Source: Chaetoderma sp. LZ-2023a (lineage: Eukaryota; Mollusca; Caudofoveata; Chaetodermatida; Chaetodermatidae). Taken from it: a stretch of DNA of 64,000 nucleotides. The notes below the pieces were generated by a model. That model saw nothing but the letters and a program-made list of their open reading frames with translations, was not told the DNA's origin and made no database searches. The stretch covers positions 181,730,945 through 181,794,944 of the forward strand of contig CM067369.1 of NCBI GenBank assembly GCA_034401795.1, read 5' to 3'. The first letter of the stretch is position 1, and each line of letters starts with the position of its first letter. Below, one piece after another: positions 34,871 through 46,959 of the stretch. A program made the translations under genes and the position numbers.

Positions 34871-35640
34871 AGGCACTAAATAACCAAATATTTGTTTTCA
34901 TATTCTTGACTCAATTTAGGTAATACAGGGTTAATAAATTATGAGGCCGACGATGATGTACCATGTCTGTTTAACGTTTCCCGTATTGTATTATAGTATG
35001 ATTCACATTTGTTGCATTCGAGATAGGGTAAAAATTACAGACTTGTTACAGACAGACTTGAGGTGTACTATGTGTGTGGTAAATTCCAAAAGAAAAACAT
35101 GCATAATAATATTGTAGAGGGCGAAAAAGTAGACAGAGTTCGCTAACAATAATGGATCCATCTAAAAATAAAGGCTTGGCTTCTTCGAAACTACACCTCT
35201 AATGTAATGACCGGTCATCTTCTTACGTTATCACGACGACTAGAGTGTTAGATAGACTCAACTTCGGATACCAGACAGACCGGGACCCATTCTATGTCCG
35301 CAGCAGACTGTAAAACCAAGACTCGATCGTGAAATCACTACGTCAATGGCTACTCAATAGGCCCCTACATACGAAATACATTTCTCGACCTCGTATCGAA
35401 AGAGAACTCGCGGGATACAAATGAATAATGGATGTGTGATTATCAGTAGTATCCTTTTGTCTTTAATCCATCCGTGGGAATAAATCCATGTAGGGCCAAT
35501 GCAATTATGTAGCAGTATTCATAGACTACCAATGTTCCAAATTTCCAGTCAAAACTGCTGTCAATAGTATTGTAGCAGATTGTTGAATACAGAAATCAAC
35601 CGAAAGTGTAGGCCTATGCATGTGCTAAGTTAAGAAGGTC
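34871..35640. other. Gene-free stretch
   Basis: No supported gene or repeat. Confidence 0.45.
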
Positions 35641-36655
35641 TACAGGAAATTCGGCCACAGAATTTCAACCATATAGTTAGATAGGTATATCAATACGCTA
35701 GTGAATTAATGGATTGAGGTTAAAAATAATTTTACCATGAAGTAATTTCGTAGTTCACAATTTCATACCGAAAATTTGCTGAATCTCCGCTGATTCAGTT
35801 TTCAGTTCCCCTATTGTCTGTAATATGTTTATTAGCCCCATAATTTCACCTACATAGACTTGAGCCTTAATATACTAGGTATATTCCGAATCTAAAAATT
35901 TCTAGATGAAATAATTTTATTAGGCAAAAATCGGCTTAAATGTTGGGGTTTTCGTGCTTTTCGGTGCCCTACTGCCTGGATGTAATATGGTCGGCTCCAG
36001 AACTTCGCTCACATAGAGGTAGAGGGATTTGAATATGATAGTTATACTGGGAATTGTAAAAAGATTCGACCCTGAAGTAATTTCGTAGTATACGATTTCA
36101 TCGCGTAAATTCGTTTCAATTTTAGCAGATCTGCGGGTTTTCAATGCCCTAATATTACCTGTCTGCAATGGGTTTGGCCACATAATTTCACCGATATGGT
36201 TAGATAGCGATATGAACACGATAATGAATCTTGGGTTTTCTACCACGTAGTAATTTCGGAATATTCAATTTAGTAGCCACGGACAGTTGTCAAATGCCAA
36301 CTATTTACTATATTCGGTATCAGAATGTCTGTTCTCGATTTGTAATATTTTTTTTATATATGGATGTATATAACTCAATATGAGCAAGTGCTTTTGCACA
36401 ATTCTACCATCAAGTAATCTCATCGTAGGTAGTTATATGTTCGCCGTATGGTCCCATTATAATATGGTTGGTTCACATTCACCACATTCAGACAGGTGTC
36501 GGTATGTCCTGGCATATCGCTCATAATAGGTTCGGCCTCAGAATGTCACCCATATGTTTAGATAGTTATAGGCATACGCTTACGGAGTAGTGAGATTTAA
36601 AATTATCTACCATGAAATAATTTCGGCTCAAATTTAGGCCGATTCATGGTTTTCG
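35641..36655 (+). repeat. ~170-bp diverged satellite, block A
   Basis: Units share TTTCACCCATATGGTTAGATA, GAATACGCTAATGAAT, TACCATGAAGTAATTTCGTA, ATTCAATTTAGTAGCCACGG or CGCAAAATTTGGCTTAAAT, and GGTTTTCGGTGCCCTACTG. Units are only moderately similar to each other, but the whole run 35800-36640 is repeated more closely at 37470-38270, so a higher-order unit of several monomers was duplicated. The 35920-36246 minus frame is a repeat artefact. Confidence 0.75.
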
Positions 36656-37460
36656 TTGCACCCAGTCAAATTAGTTTCAAAATAGTCATCAGCTTACCTG
36701 TATAGTTACCTTGAAATTGGAAGTCTGGTAATTCATTATTCAGCGTATATATAGACATCGATTCCAACACGCAAAAAAGGGGTGGAGCTTAGCTAGAAAT
36801 AGGCGTGGCATACCTAGAAATGGATAACTCTATTGAAATTGGCGTGACCAAATTGAGCATTACAGGGCTAATACCACTTGTTAATGCGTCGTCCACACAA
36901 CATGGACCACTTGTATTAAGAGAGCCCCCGTATTTATAGGTCACCTTTTAACAAGGCCAATCATAGATTGTAGACCCTTGCCATCCCGAAGGCACATAGA
37001 CCCGAATACAATACACTCATCCTCTGATGGAGCGAGGGTAATTAATACCACTTGCTAATGGGCCTTTTCAGATCGTCTATACATCATATTACGTCATATG
37101 ACGTCGTAATTAATTAAGTGACGCATAGGATAACATCATAATAATGACGTCATGACTGACTCGATTTAGTTCATCTTAAATGCTTAATAATCTGACACGT
37201 TGTACGAATTGTATGTTTTTGTTATTTAATAAAAATGCTGTTGAATATTTTGAAAATAATTTGACTCGCCGCTGTTGCTGCCGTAGGCAACAACAGGAGC
37301 CAGTCAATTTAGTGTCAAAATATTCCACGGCTTACCTGTATAGTTTTCTTGGAATTTATCGTCTAGTAGTTCAGAAATCCATCGATCCCAACTCGAGAGT
37401 GGTATGGGTGGAGTTTAGCTAGAGATGGGCTAAACTGGAAAGGTTCATTGCATTAATAGA
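36656..37460 (+). repeat. Hairpin-bearing repeat block, copy 2, inserted in satellite
   Basis: Direct copy of 33590-34390 (same order of landmarks, including GCGTGGCATACCTAGAAATG and CTCATCCTCTGATGGAGCGA). It begins with an H1 right arm at 36660 and contains a full H1 hairpin at 37237-37332. Satellite monomer text (CATGGTTTTCGTTGCA to the left, CAGTTTTCAGTGCCCTATTG to the right) resumes on both sides, so the block interrupts the array. Confidence 0.8.
37237..37332. repeat. H1 hairpin element, well-preserved centre
   Basis: GCTGTTGAATATTTTGAAAA, TAATTTGACTCGCC, then GCTGTTGCTGCCGTAGGCAA, CAACAG as the central stem, then GAGCCAGTCAATTTAGTGTC, AAAATATTCCACGGC. The nested palindromes give a long stem with a 4-5 base loop. 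Confidence 0.85.
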
Positions 37461-38600
37461 CCACCACAGTTTTCAGTGCCCTATTGTATGTAGTATGTTC
37501 AGCCCCATAATTTACCCCACATAGACTTGAGCTTTAATAAGCTAGTTATATTCCGAATCTAACAAATTCTAGATGAAGTAATTTAAATACGCAAAATTTA
37601 GCTTAAATGATGGTGTATTTGTGGTTTTCGGTGCCCTACTTTCCGTAATATGGTCGGTTCCAGAATTTCGCTCACATAGACGTATAGGAGTTTGAATATG
37701 CTAGTTACATTGGGAATTTAAAAGAATTCGAACGTGAAGTATTTTCGTAGTATGCAATTTCATCGCATACATTTGTTCCAATGTTGGCAGATCTGTGGTT
37801 TTTAATACCCTACCGTCTGCAATATGTGTGGCTACATAATTTCACCCATATGGTTAGATAGGGATATGAATACGCTAATGAATCTTGAGATTTCTACCAC
37901 GTAGTAATTTCGTAATATTCAATTTAGTAGTCACGGACAGTTGTAAAATGCCAACAATTTACTATATTCAGTATTAGAATCTCAGTTTGTAATCAATTTT
38001 TTTACATATAGCTGTGCTTTTGCACGATTCTACCATCAAGTAATTTGGTAATATGTTGTTACATATTCGGCAAATGCCCCCAGTGTAATATGGTTGGTTC
38101 ACATTCACCACATTCAGATAGGTGTCGATATGTCCTGACGTATCGCTCATAATGGGTTCAGCCCAGAATAGCACCCATATGTTTAGATAGGTATAGGCAT
38201 AAGCTTACGACGTAGTGAGATTTAAAAATTTTGTAACGTAAATAATCTCAAACTTAGGATAATTCATGGTTTTCATTGCAATACGTTCACCCCCAGAATT
38301 TCACCCACAAATACTTATAGGAAATATGCTAGTTGTATTCCGAACTTAAAAAAATTCTACAGGAACATAATTTCATAGTACACAATTCAATACCGAAAAT
38401 TGGCGCAAATTCTGTCAGATCAACGATTTTCTGTACCACACTGTTTGCAATAGGTTCGACCCCAGAAGTTCACCCATATGGTTAGATACGTATATGAATA
38501 CGCTAATAAAGTATCAAAGGTTTAAAAAATGTTTACTATACATTAATTTCGTCATATGCAATTTAGTAGTGGCCCACCATTGTCAAATTCCAATAATGTA
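37461..38600 (+). repeat. ~170-bp diverged satellite, block B
   Basis: Continuation of block A beyond the inserted hairpin block, offset about 1.67 kb from its paralogue. A further, weaker monomer run (38290-38600) contains ACATAATTTCATAGTACACA and TTAGATACGTATATGAATAC. Confidence 0.75.
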
Positions 38601-41267
38601 CTATATTCGGTACCGGAATATCTCTACATGCCTTGTAGCCAGTTTTCGAACATAAGGCCATGTAGGACTCACTATGTTCTCGTGCTGTGCGAAATATTGT
38701 AATAATTCTACCACCAAATATTTATTATAGTGATGTGAAAATATTTCTATATATCCCATATATTAGCTGCGTGTACTGGTAGACTGACTTATCAGGCTAA
38801 TACCATAACATTTGCACATATGGTCAACAAGATCGTCATCATTACAACGGTTGAGGCCAATTTTGGGCTTTTTGTCTAGCAAAAATATTTGATTTAATAG
38901 TTTGTCACTGTTTCCAGTAAGGATATCATTTAATAGGTGGCATAGATATGATAGCTAAATGAAACAGATCACGATGTTTCCCACTGGGTCTTCAGTCAGA
39001 ATGTCTTCTACTATATCATTTTCGTTGGAGAAAATTAGGTTCACGGGATTGGTTCTATCCTGGCCACTTAACTTTGTTGAAAAGGTGATCTGTCGGTACA
39101 GATTGGGGCCACCAATTGCATCAAAAATATACTTGCTTTGTGCATTTCACTAGCATTGCAGTGTATATTTCACCAATATATTTCCGGGTAATAAGCTCTT
39201 CACGTATGTTTAAGAAGGTATCAAGATTTAGGTTTAAAATATTCTTTACAGGTTTTCTTTAATATGTTTGAATGGGTGTCAGGGTCTGTATTGCTTCTTG
39301 CGCTGATTTTCTACTGACTGGGTTGTCAGCTCTGTTGATTTCTTTAACTTTACAAGTTGTTGATACCTAATGACCGAAATTTGATCTGTTACACTCTGTT
39401 GATGCAGTAGTGCAATTTTCTCATCACTGGCTGCTCTTAATTTTGTCTGTTCCTCTCTCTGTTAAGGAGTTTGGCCTGGAGAAAAAGGATGGATGGAAAA
39501 ATTGTTGGACTGACCAAAAATATAAGCTGCTTTTCCTAGCCCATAGCTACTACCGCCCATATCTTTTTGCAAGAAATATTCCTTCTTTTGTGTTTATTGT
39601 ATGCCTTTATATAACTTCATTTTTTCATGAAACAGTTGAGTTTATTCTCAAAATTATAATAACCTCCGGGCACGCTATTTACCATTGATGCCTTGCATCA
39701 ATATGTGTACTTGTAATTAGAGTAATGTGGTTTTCGGGTTGGATGCTTATAGACTTGCCTGTTTTAATTTTATGCTGGAATGCCCGATGGGGTCTGGGAG
39801 AGCGTATTTACGTCAGCTGTCCAGTGACCCCGACTCATCACCTCTCGCCTCTTCAATCGCGCTTTGTGGTAGGTGCGCGGGTCGGCGATTCGTGTATCTA
39901 TAGTCTTATTCAATTTACCAGAAAAAAGTGAGTGGTGATCACGTGATGTTTACTTTATTAAACACGTGGTTGATTGGAAACTTAGGTCGTTTTACTGCTG
40001 CGTTTGTTTATGGAAGTTGCTGATTAATGAAAAATGACGATGCTGAGGGCTGTATATTATAAGGTGTCTGTCTTTCTGAACGGCTACCTTTCCTGCGCAG
40101 TATTTTAATATGTGCCTTCCCTGACTGTTGTGTCTGTTTTTAATTCTCACTCTTGTTTTTTTTAGCAGAATCTGTATGTAGGAGAATATTTGAAATTCTC
40201 TGTGTATATTGACTGTTTAAGTTTTGATACTGCTTTATCAGCCCGCACGCTAATAATGTGTAAGCCCGGTAGAACTCCTAGTTCTTAACCACAATTACAA
40301 CAGTTAGCTGAATGTACCTTATTGTTTGGCTTAAGCAAATCTATGTTTTACGAGCGACCAGTTAGTGACCTCGCCAAACATGATTACATTTACCGGGTGG
40401 GCAGACTGCCAACCATCCTCCTCTGTGGATAGGACTAGTCTCAACGCACCTAGACACACACTTATTTGCTACAGTACAGCTTAGAAAATGTGTGCCTCAG
40501 TTTTTACGATATTACTGTACCGTTGTATGGAGATTTGTGAAACAATCATCCCGAGTGTCCATGTAGTTTGTCCTGTGGGTGAGTGTAGGGTATGCGTGGC
40601 TGTTTCTTTTTGTGGATGAGTTATGCTGTGATGCGGTGTGGATCATGTATTGGAGTAGGGAATCATTGAATACTGCCGTGATTGCATTGATAACTATTGG
40701 GCATTAAATGTATTGACTCCGTAATGGCCGAGCCTCAGAAAGGAGGGATAGAGGTATTTACAGTGTGGATGACCAAGAAGGGGGTTGTCGTAACTTGGAT
40801 CAGAGCATTGTCAAATTTCACTTTCTGTGCCTATCTCGTACTCACATACCGACGACAGACTGCGGGCAATCCTGCTCTCTCAATAAAGGCATCTGGTATT
40901 ATGTGTAGCTGATGTAGTTTATTATTATGTTTATTGCCATTGTCAAACCCAAGGTGTGGGATGTTCCGGGCAGTGTGGTGTGATGATATTTATGAAGTTG
41001 TTCTTTCACCATGGCAGTTTCCGCATGCTGGTGCTGAAGATGCATGTAGGGTGGAAAACATTATTCTGGTTCTTGAATGCAGTGATGACTGATATAGGGG
41101 AATCCGGAGTTGTATGTCATGAGGGTAATGTCGTGCGGTTGGCCATAGTCAGTTTTCCATGCAAACTATACCCAGTGTGTTTGCTGGTGTATACTTGTGT
41201 GCGGTGAACTTTGCAGTTCACTGCATTATTGGTGATGCGGAATATTGCAGAATCCGTGTCACTATCC
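38601..41267. other. Long gene-free stretch
   Basis: No supported gene, RNA or clear repeat on either strand over 2.7 kb. Short plus-strand frames (39410-39688, 40697-40912, 40956-41207) have no known domain. No LTR of the adjoining gypsy element could be found by comparison with 47.4-47.8 kb. Confidence 0.5.
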
Positions 41268-41881
41268 TTAGCTGATAGGTGCATGCTGATTTAAAAGGTT
41301 GATGATGTACATAGAAGGGTGATGACTATGTTGTAGCTGATGTAGGGTGTAGATGGTGTCCATTATACCTCCTATAATCGGTGTCTTGTCTGATGTACGC
41401 ACATTTTGAGTTTCATAATCCAGCCATAGGGCAAGTGTTGTTTGGTGAATCTGTGTTTCTGTATCTGCTGTGATGTCCTGACTGCCCACAGGGGAGTGTG
41501 GTGAGGCTGATGGAGGGGGTACCTCTTGGATGGGGAGGACAATCTCCCATTACACAACGGTTGGCATTTTGGCATACTTTTTCAGTGCCAGGAATATACG
41601 AGCTGAGAGTTTACTGATCAGGCTGCTCCCCTGTCCTCAATCAGACACTGTGGTGACCAACGTGCGAGGATCCACCTTTCCTGAAACAGCAGAGTCTCTC
41701 ATATATGAAGATTTACAGTCTCCAGACGACGAGTGGAGTGTGAGGAGGGCGGGACGTGTGATGTCCGAGCTCATTGCAGAAATGAGATATGCCAGTTGGA
41801 GTGGAGAGGGTGCAACAGATGGCGGGCATTGACGAGAACAGGCGAAGGCTTCATCAAGCCTACTCACTTCCATGCTATTTA
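41268..41881 (-). other. Region beyond the gypsy pol, unrecognised
   Basis: Minus frames 41894-41637 and 41489-41268 directly follow the integrase C-terminus and could be the element's 3' region. They show no domain, zinc site or membrane segment. The antisense frame 41530-41832 is equally open. Assignment is left open. Confidence 0.25.
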
Positions 41882-42727
41882 TTATATGTTCCACCCGCAG
41901 GAGGCACTCTGGCTTGGGACAGCTTCAGCCTCCGCTTGTGACAAGTCTATGATTGTGGTAATATCATGAAGTGGATAGGAATGGGAAGAAGAAGGAGGAG
42001 CAACTTTTCCATCCTTCCCCTTAGATAACACAAATGTAAAGGTCTTCAGATACATCTTCCCTGACCTAGTAGACCCACTTTGAGGAGGGAGAGGGCGAGT
42101 ACGTGGCTCGTCATCGTCCTCAGCGTTAGTCAAATGTTCAGCCAACTCCAGGCTTGGTAGAAGAGGGGCTGAACCAGCACCGTGGTGCCCTGTGCTAACA
42201 TCAGGAATACTGGTCTCCGCAGAGACATCGGTCTGGGTATTGGTGTTGCGCATATCGCCCAGCCCGAGCTCTGGCACTGGGTCGTCGCCAACACAAGGTT
42301 TAAGACGATCGAAGTGGATGACTGAGGTCAGGTCATCCGAGGCACGGATCTGGTAGGTCACGTTTGACTTCTTACCTATTACCACATAGGGGCCTTTCTA
42401 CTGGTAACTCAGTTTACTCAGCACCTTTGCAGAACGTCGAGTATCATGAACCCAAACTATCTTTCCTACCTCATGTGGATCGCCATGCACGCATCGGTCA
42501 TGCCAGGTTTTCTGGCGCCGGTGCACAGTGGAAAGTACTCTAACTAACACATGTGCCTGTTCTATCCACTGGCGCATAAGCTCTATGTAGAGAGAGGATG
42601 AATTCTTTTCCCCAGGAATTCTGCGCATGGCCAGATCTAGGGGTAAGGATAATTCATGGCCTAACATTAACCGAGCAGGGGTATAACCCATGCTGGAATG
42701 TATCGAAGTGCGGTATGCCATGAGCAC
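41882..42727 (-). pseudogene. Gypsy integrase C-terminal region
   Basis: Downstream part of the Ty3/gypsy pol on the minus strand, in two frames. The piece 42727-42398 (AYRTSIHSSMGYTPARLMLG, then HRRQKTWHDRCVHG and VGKIVWVHD) is the connector between the integrase core and C-terminal domain. After a frame break the piece 42385-41882 continues with VIGKKSNVTYQIR...VIHFDRLKPC, the usual small beta-barrel integrase C-terminal domain. A long Pro/Ser/Asp-rich tail follows. Such domains bind DNA or chromatin nonspecifically. Confidence 0.85.
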
Positions 42728-42769
42728 ATATGGGAGATGTCGATCCCAATAACGACAATCAAGGTGTGT

Positions 42770-43455
42770 TTATTTAGTCAACATAACCGCGAGACTTCTG
42801 TTGAACATCTCTACCATCCCTTCTCCATGCGGATGATATGGTGTTGTTCTGGTTTTGACTATGTGAAACAATTTGCAGAGCTCAGTGATCAGGCAGCTCT
42901 CAAAATTGCTACCTTTGTCAGAATGCAACTTATAAGGCATACCAAAACGACAGAAAACACTGCTTGCCAGACCCTCCGCAATTGTGGATGCCTCTTGGTC
43001 CAGCAAAGAAAATACTTCTACCCACTTCGTGAAATAATCTTGCAATACAAGGATGTATTGATTTATTAAGTTGCAATGGTGCTTTGTAGTGCTGGACAAC
43101 AGCACGTCTTTGGCAGAGTATACATTTGGGTACCCATGCTGTCACACTGTCGCGTATGCCGATTCCGTGGAATCGCTGTTTTATCCGCTCTACTGTCCTC
43201 TCTACAGCTAAATTGCTGGAGGATCATGACTCGGAAATGCTCAGGAATTATTATCTTCTGATTAATATAGAGAATGTTACTGTCCACATGGCACTCCCTG
43301 TATCTCTGATAACAATATTTAGCTCTTGCGGATAAGGGATTAATTGATTCCTTAGGCGGGCGTAACCCTCCTGGGTCCATGCATAGATATCCCATGTCAG
43401 TGCATTGGTTGTTTGCTCGTGAGCGAGTTTCTCTACACCCCAGTTTGTGCACCAC
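42770..43455 (-). pseudogene. Gypsy integrase N-terminal zinc region and catalytic core
   Basis: Integrase joins retrotransposon cDNA to chromosomal DNA. The piece 43105-42770 carries the core: DYFTKWVEVF, LHSDKGSNFE and HGEGMVEMFNRSL. The catalytic acids are Asp23, Asp63 and Glu99 of this open piece, a D,D(35)E spacing exactly as in active Ty3/gypsy enzymes. The preceding pieces (43455-43066) hold a degraded His/Cys zinc-binding region (EHFRVMILQQFSCREDSRAD) in another frame. The catalytic residues survive, but the frame breaks on both sides make the whole inactive. Confidence 0.9.
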
Positions 43456-43499
43456 AGTTCTGGGAATGTGGGGACTGGCTGTGTTGTATGTGTCATGGT

Positions 43500-43990
43500 G
43501 GTGGTCACTTCTTGTTCATCCTTGAGCCTGATTCCGCTCAAGATATTGGAATTTCCATGCAGCTGGGCGATATGCGCAACATTGAAGTTGAAGGCCTGCA
43601 GGGATTCCTGCCTCCACGCTACCTGGCCTGGAGTTTTAATGTTTCTGAGCCAGCATAGTGAGGTGTGGTCTGTACGCAGTGTGAAGGGGTGTCCGTACAA
43701 AAGGTGTTTGTAGTACTTGACGAAGTACACCGCAGCTAAGAATTCTCTCTTGGCAGTCACGTAATGTTTCTCTGTTTTGTTCAGAGTACGTGAATGATAA
43801 CCCAGTACCTGCTCAGTTCCATCTTCTGTGACCTGTAATAGAACAGCGTATATTGCATAAGCCATCCATGTCTAAGATGAAATCGAGGTTAGGGTTAGGA
43901 TGAGTAAGAATAGGTGCGGTCGTCAATTATTCCTTCAACGCCCTGAAGGATACCTCACACTCACTCGTCCACTTGAATGGTCTCTCCTTT
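43500..43990 (-). pseudogene. Gypsy RNase H domain
   Basis: The 43865-43251 frame contains VLGYHSRTLNKTEKHYVTAK, REFLAAVYFVKYYKHLLYG and FTLRTDHTSLCWLRN, diagnostic of the RNase H domain following reverse transcriptase in Ty3/gypsy pol. The upstream start of the domain (ASPLFQITEKERPFKWTSEC, near 44010-43950) is in another frame, with a stop and indel near 43865-43940. The role is removal of the RNA strand during cDNA synthesis. Confidence 0.85.
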
Positions 43991-44187
43991 TCAGTGATTT
44001 GGAATAACGGGGAGGCAATCTCACTGAAGTGATGGATGTATCAACGATAGTACTGGCAGATGCCTAGGAAACTCCTCGTGTTTGTTACTGAGGTGGGAGT
44101 CTGCCATTCTGCAACAGAACATGTTTTTGTGGGTTGGGTGGACACTCCAGCTGCAGACATTACATGACCCAGGAACTCGACATTTTA

Positions 44188-44760
44188 TCAGAAGAAATGA
44201 CACTTTATAGGTTTGAGATTGAGATTGACAGTTTGAAACCGCATCAGTACCTGTTCTAAGTTAGATAAGGTCTGCTCAAACGACGGGCCAAAAACGATAA
44301 TGTCGTCTATGTAACAGAGGCAGATTTCCCATTGCAGGGTAGTTAATACCTGCTCAATGAGGCACTTGAATGTCCCAGGAGCATTGCACAGACCATAAGG
44401 CATCTTGTGGAATTTGGAAAAGACCGTCTCTGCAGACGAATGCGGTCTTCTCCCGATCAGCCTCATCCATGGCCACTTGCCAGTATCTGCTTGCCAGGTA
44501 AAGAGTACAGACCCATTTGGCTCCAGACAACGAATCTAATGGCTGATCTATCCGCGGGAGCGGATACGCATCTTTGATGCTTAGATCATTAAGGCGGTAG
44601 TAGTCAATACAAAACTGCAAAGATCCATCCTTCTTACCTGCGAGTATGGTATGACTGGCCCATGGAGATGCAAAGGGCTCAATAATTCCTGTTCGCAACA
44701 TGTTATTTACCTTTTGGTGTGCATATGCCTCTTTGTGTATGGGAAGACAATGATCCAGCT
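44188..44760 (-). pseudogene. Gypsy reverse transcriptase domain
   Basis: The piece 44701-44354 reads GIIEPFASPWASHTILAGKK, DGSLQFCIDYYRLNDLSIKD and AYPLPRIDQPLDSLSGAKWV, the standard Ty3/gypsy fingers/palm. The canonical Phe-Ser-x-leu-Asp motif A is mutated (TLYLASRYWQVAMDE, catalytic Asp absent). After a frame break the piece 44466-44188 continues MPYGLCNAPGTFKCLIEQVL and CYIDDIIVFG, with the YIDD catalytic box at 44302-44313. One catalytic aspartate has been lost as well as the frame. Confidence 0.92.
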
Positions 44761-44770
44761 GTCATACTAG

Positions 44771-45606
44771 TCAGTTGTTCCCAGTGTCGATGGAGTGCCA
44801 CACTAGATGGTTTTCTCCAGGGTCCATATCCCCTGTGGAAAAACTCTCCTGATATTTAAATAGGAGACGTCGTATGTCACGTTTGTGAGATTGTGTTAAT
44901 GTAACTGTGGCACACAAATATAAGTTATGCAGATGTTCTGGTAGATTTTCATTAGAAGCTGTTGCTGGTGTGGATGCGATGGGGTGCATCTGCACTGATA
45001 TCGCATTCACCAAATGGCCACAGCGAATGCCTGTGACAAGTGTTATGGGTTCTGCTGTGCCATTGAATACCCTGAGAGGTATTTGATTTTGTTGGTGGTG
45101 CCCACTATCATTTGTGGACTCGCGCATTGGGAGGCTAACATGTATTCAGTGTCAGCTTCCAACATTGTGGTGTGTGTTGTCTCCTAACTGTGGTGCAGTG
45201 GCCCAAATAATTTCGTCCTGTCCCAGCTCACCTGTAGCTGTATAGGCTAATATCATTGTACACATGTCATACAGTGATGACTGCGGTCCAAGGGGTATGC
45301 GACGGCCGTGTATGTCTAACTCTTGTTGTCTGTGGTATATTATGGCTTCGCTGGCACTGCGAAAATCAGAACCTAATAAGGCCTTGTTTTGGATAGAGGC
45401 AGCTGCAACTTGCTGAATGAATTGCATTTCCTCTATCTATATTACGATGTTTTTGGTACCAGCCATCGGAACGTCAGCCCTGGTGGCTGTTTGCAAAAAT
45501 TTGTTAGATCTTTCATACAAGCACTGGTTAAATACGGTGATGGAAGCTCCGGTGTCTACAGTAGCACCGGTAGAAACACTGCCAAATGAGCAGGCACACT
45601 TATATA
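44771..45606 (-). pseudogene. Gypsy aspartic protease and protease-RT linker
   Basis: The frame on the minus strand from ~45606 contains SVSTGATVDTGASITVFNQ: the DTGA catalytic loop of a retroviral-type aspartic protease at about 45542-45559. Reading on, it meets an in-frame TAG just before 45427, then the open piece 45427-45152. After a break the linker 45127-44771 reads LPEHLHNLYLCATVTLTQSH, KRDIRRLLFKYQESFSTGD, typical of the segment just before gypsy RT. The protease matures Gag-Pol inside particles. Confidence 0.85.
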
Positions 45607-46440
45607 TTAATTGGCGGTGCGGCTACAGAAAAGTTTCAAGAGTTGCGGTGTGAGGAACCTCTTGGAATGCAGTGGGGTCTTGTATGTAGACTGCCTGTTT
45701 CTCTACAGCTTCAGTGAGCATGGTAGATGGCTGAGTGAAGAAAGGGCCAGCTCGTCGTCGTTGCTGCTGATTTTGCTTAGGCGACGACGGAGCTGGGGGT
45801 AGCAATGTTGCTGGTTCTGTTGGTGGTGGGTTGGATTGCGAGTTTGTGTATACAATGGGTAGGATTGGAGTAGTGATATGGTTGTCGTGTGCTACCTGCA
45901 CTATCCATTTGGGACAATGCATCATCATGTCTTTAGCAGACGCACCGAAGAAACAGTGTCGTCGCCACTGTCTCTCCTGTCATTTATGACGATGTCTTTT
46001 GCGGATCCATGATGCGAAATAGTGTGTTATCTGCATCACTATCGCTGCTAGATGTCGTAGATAATGATGAAGGTAGCTGTGTGTTGCATACTATTAGAGG
46101 GCATCCTTGTGGTTAAGTGTCTTGTTAGTTGGACTTGGCGCTTGAATAAACGTTGTTTCAGCGGAGGTGCTACAACCAACCACTGCTGTTTTACAAAGAA
46201 AGAGGGTTTAGTAGGTGCGGGTTGTGTAGGAACACAGTTCACCGCAGAGCAGTTTGATGTCGGTATTGTGGATGCAGTGTGCATCGTTGGTACCAACTGT
46301 TGTGAAACCATATTGTGTCTAGTGTATGGTAGTGTTTGTGGTTGTGTTTGGTGAATTCACCTGACGTTGTTGTCTATGGTCCACAGTCGAACCGGGTTGT
46401 AGGAGTGGGCACTGATGTGACTATCTAATCAGTGCCCATT
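45607..46440 (-). pseudogene. Gypsy gag-pol junction region
   Basis: Open minus pieces 46311-46048 and 45928-45623 are Pro/Gln/Thr-rich, with CPKWIVQVAHDNHI at the start of the second. They lie between the gag zinc knuckle and the protease. No domain is seen, as is common for this linker. The antisense frames on the plus strand are shadows. Confidence 0.5.
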
Positions 46441-46887
46441 CTAGTTTGATGGATGCACAGGCTGTGGTGTGTGAAGGTCTGTGGTAGGTGTACCAGAGGG
46501 AGGTTGGTTCGGACACCATTCCCTCCAATGGTCAATCTGAGCACATCCAAAACAAGCATTGGGTTGTTGTGTATGCTGTGCGGTGCTGCTGCTGGGTGTT
46601 GGTATGTGGCCCTGTTGTGTGGGTACTGCAGTGGTTATTGTGGTCAACAGATTAGTGAGGGTGGAAATTTGTTTTGTGATCTCTTCCAATCTCTCATTGG
46701 TGTTCTGTCTGTTTCCCTGATTGTGCTGGTTCCCACATCCTGGGAATTTATTGTGGCCTTTGCGATGGGATTGATCACGCCCCTTCCTCGAGGCATGTTG
46801 TTGCGATTGGGGAGGTGCTTCCTGTTGCGTAGTTGGAGTAGGCGCAGCTGCAGTAGCAGAGCCCGTTGTAGTGTCTGTTGCAATCAA
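46441..46887 (-). pseudogene. Gypsy gag nucleocapsid with CCHC zinc knuckle
   Basis: A 148-residue open piece: a Thr/Gln/Ser-rich basic region with RKGRDQSHRKGHNKF, a helical segment RLEEITKQISTLTNLLTTIT, and then the zinc knuckle CFGCAQIDHWREWC (C-x2-C-x4-H-x4-C, at about 46515-46560). This is the RNA-binding nucleocapsid part of Gag. The plus-strand frame 46453-47013 opposite it is a shadow. Confidence 0.88.
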
Positions 46888-46959
46888 TATGTTTGTATCA
46901 TTAAGTCAATTGATGGGATGATTTTGGCGTTTTCTGTTTTTCTCTCCTTCCAGAAACTA

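Noticed and set aside
41530..41832. 100-residue plus-strand frame
   Set aside because: No family resemblance; equally open antisense frame; adjoining gypsy sequence makes 3' element DNA more likely.
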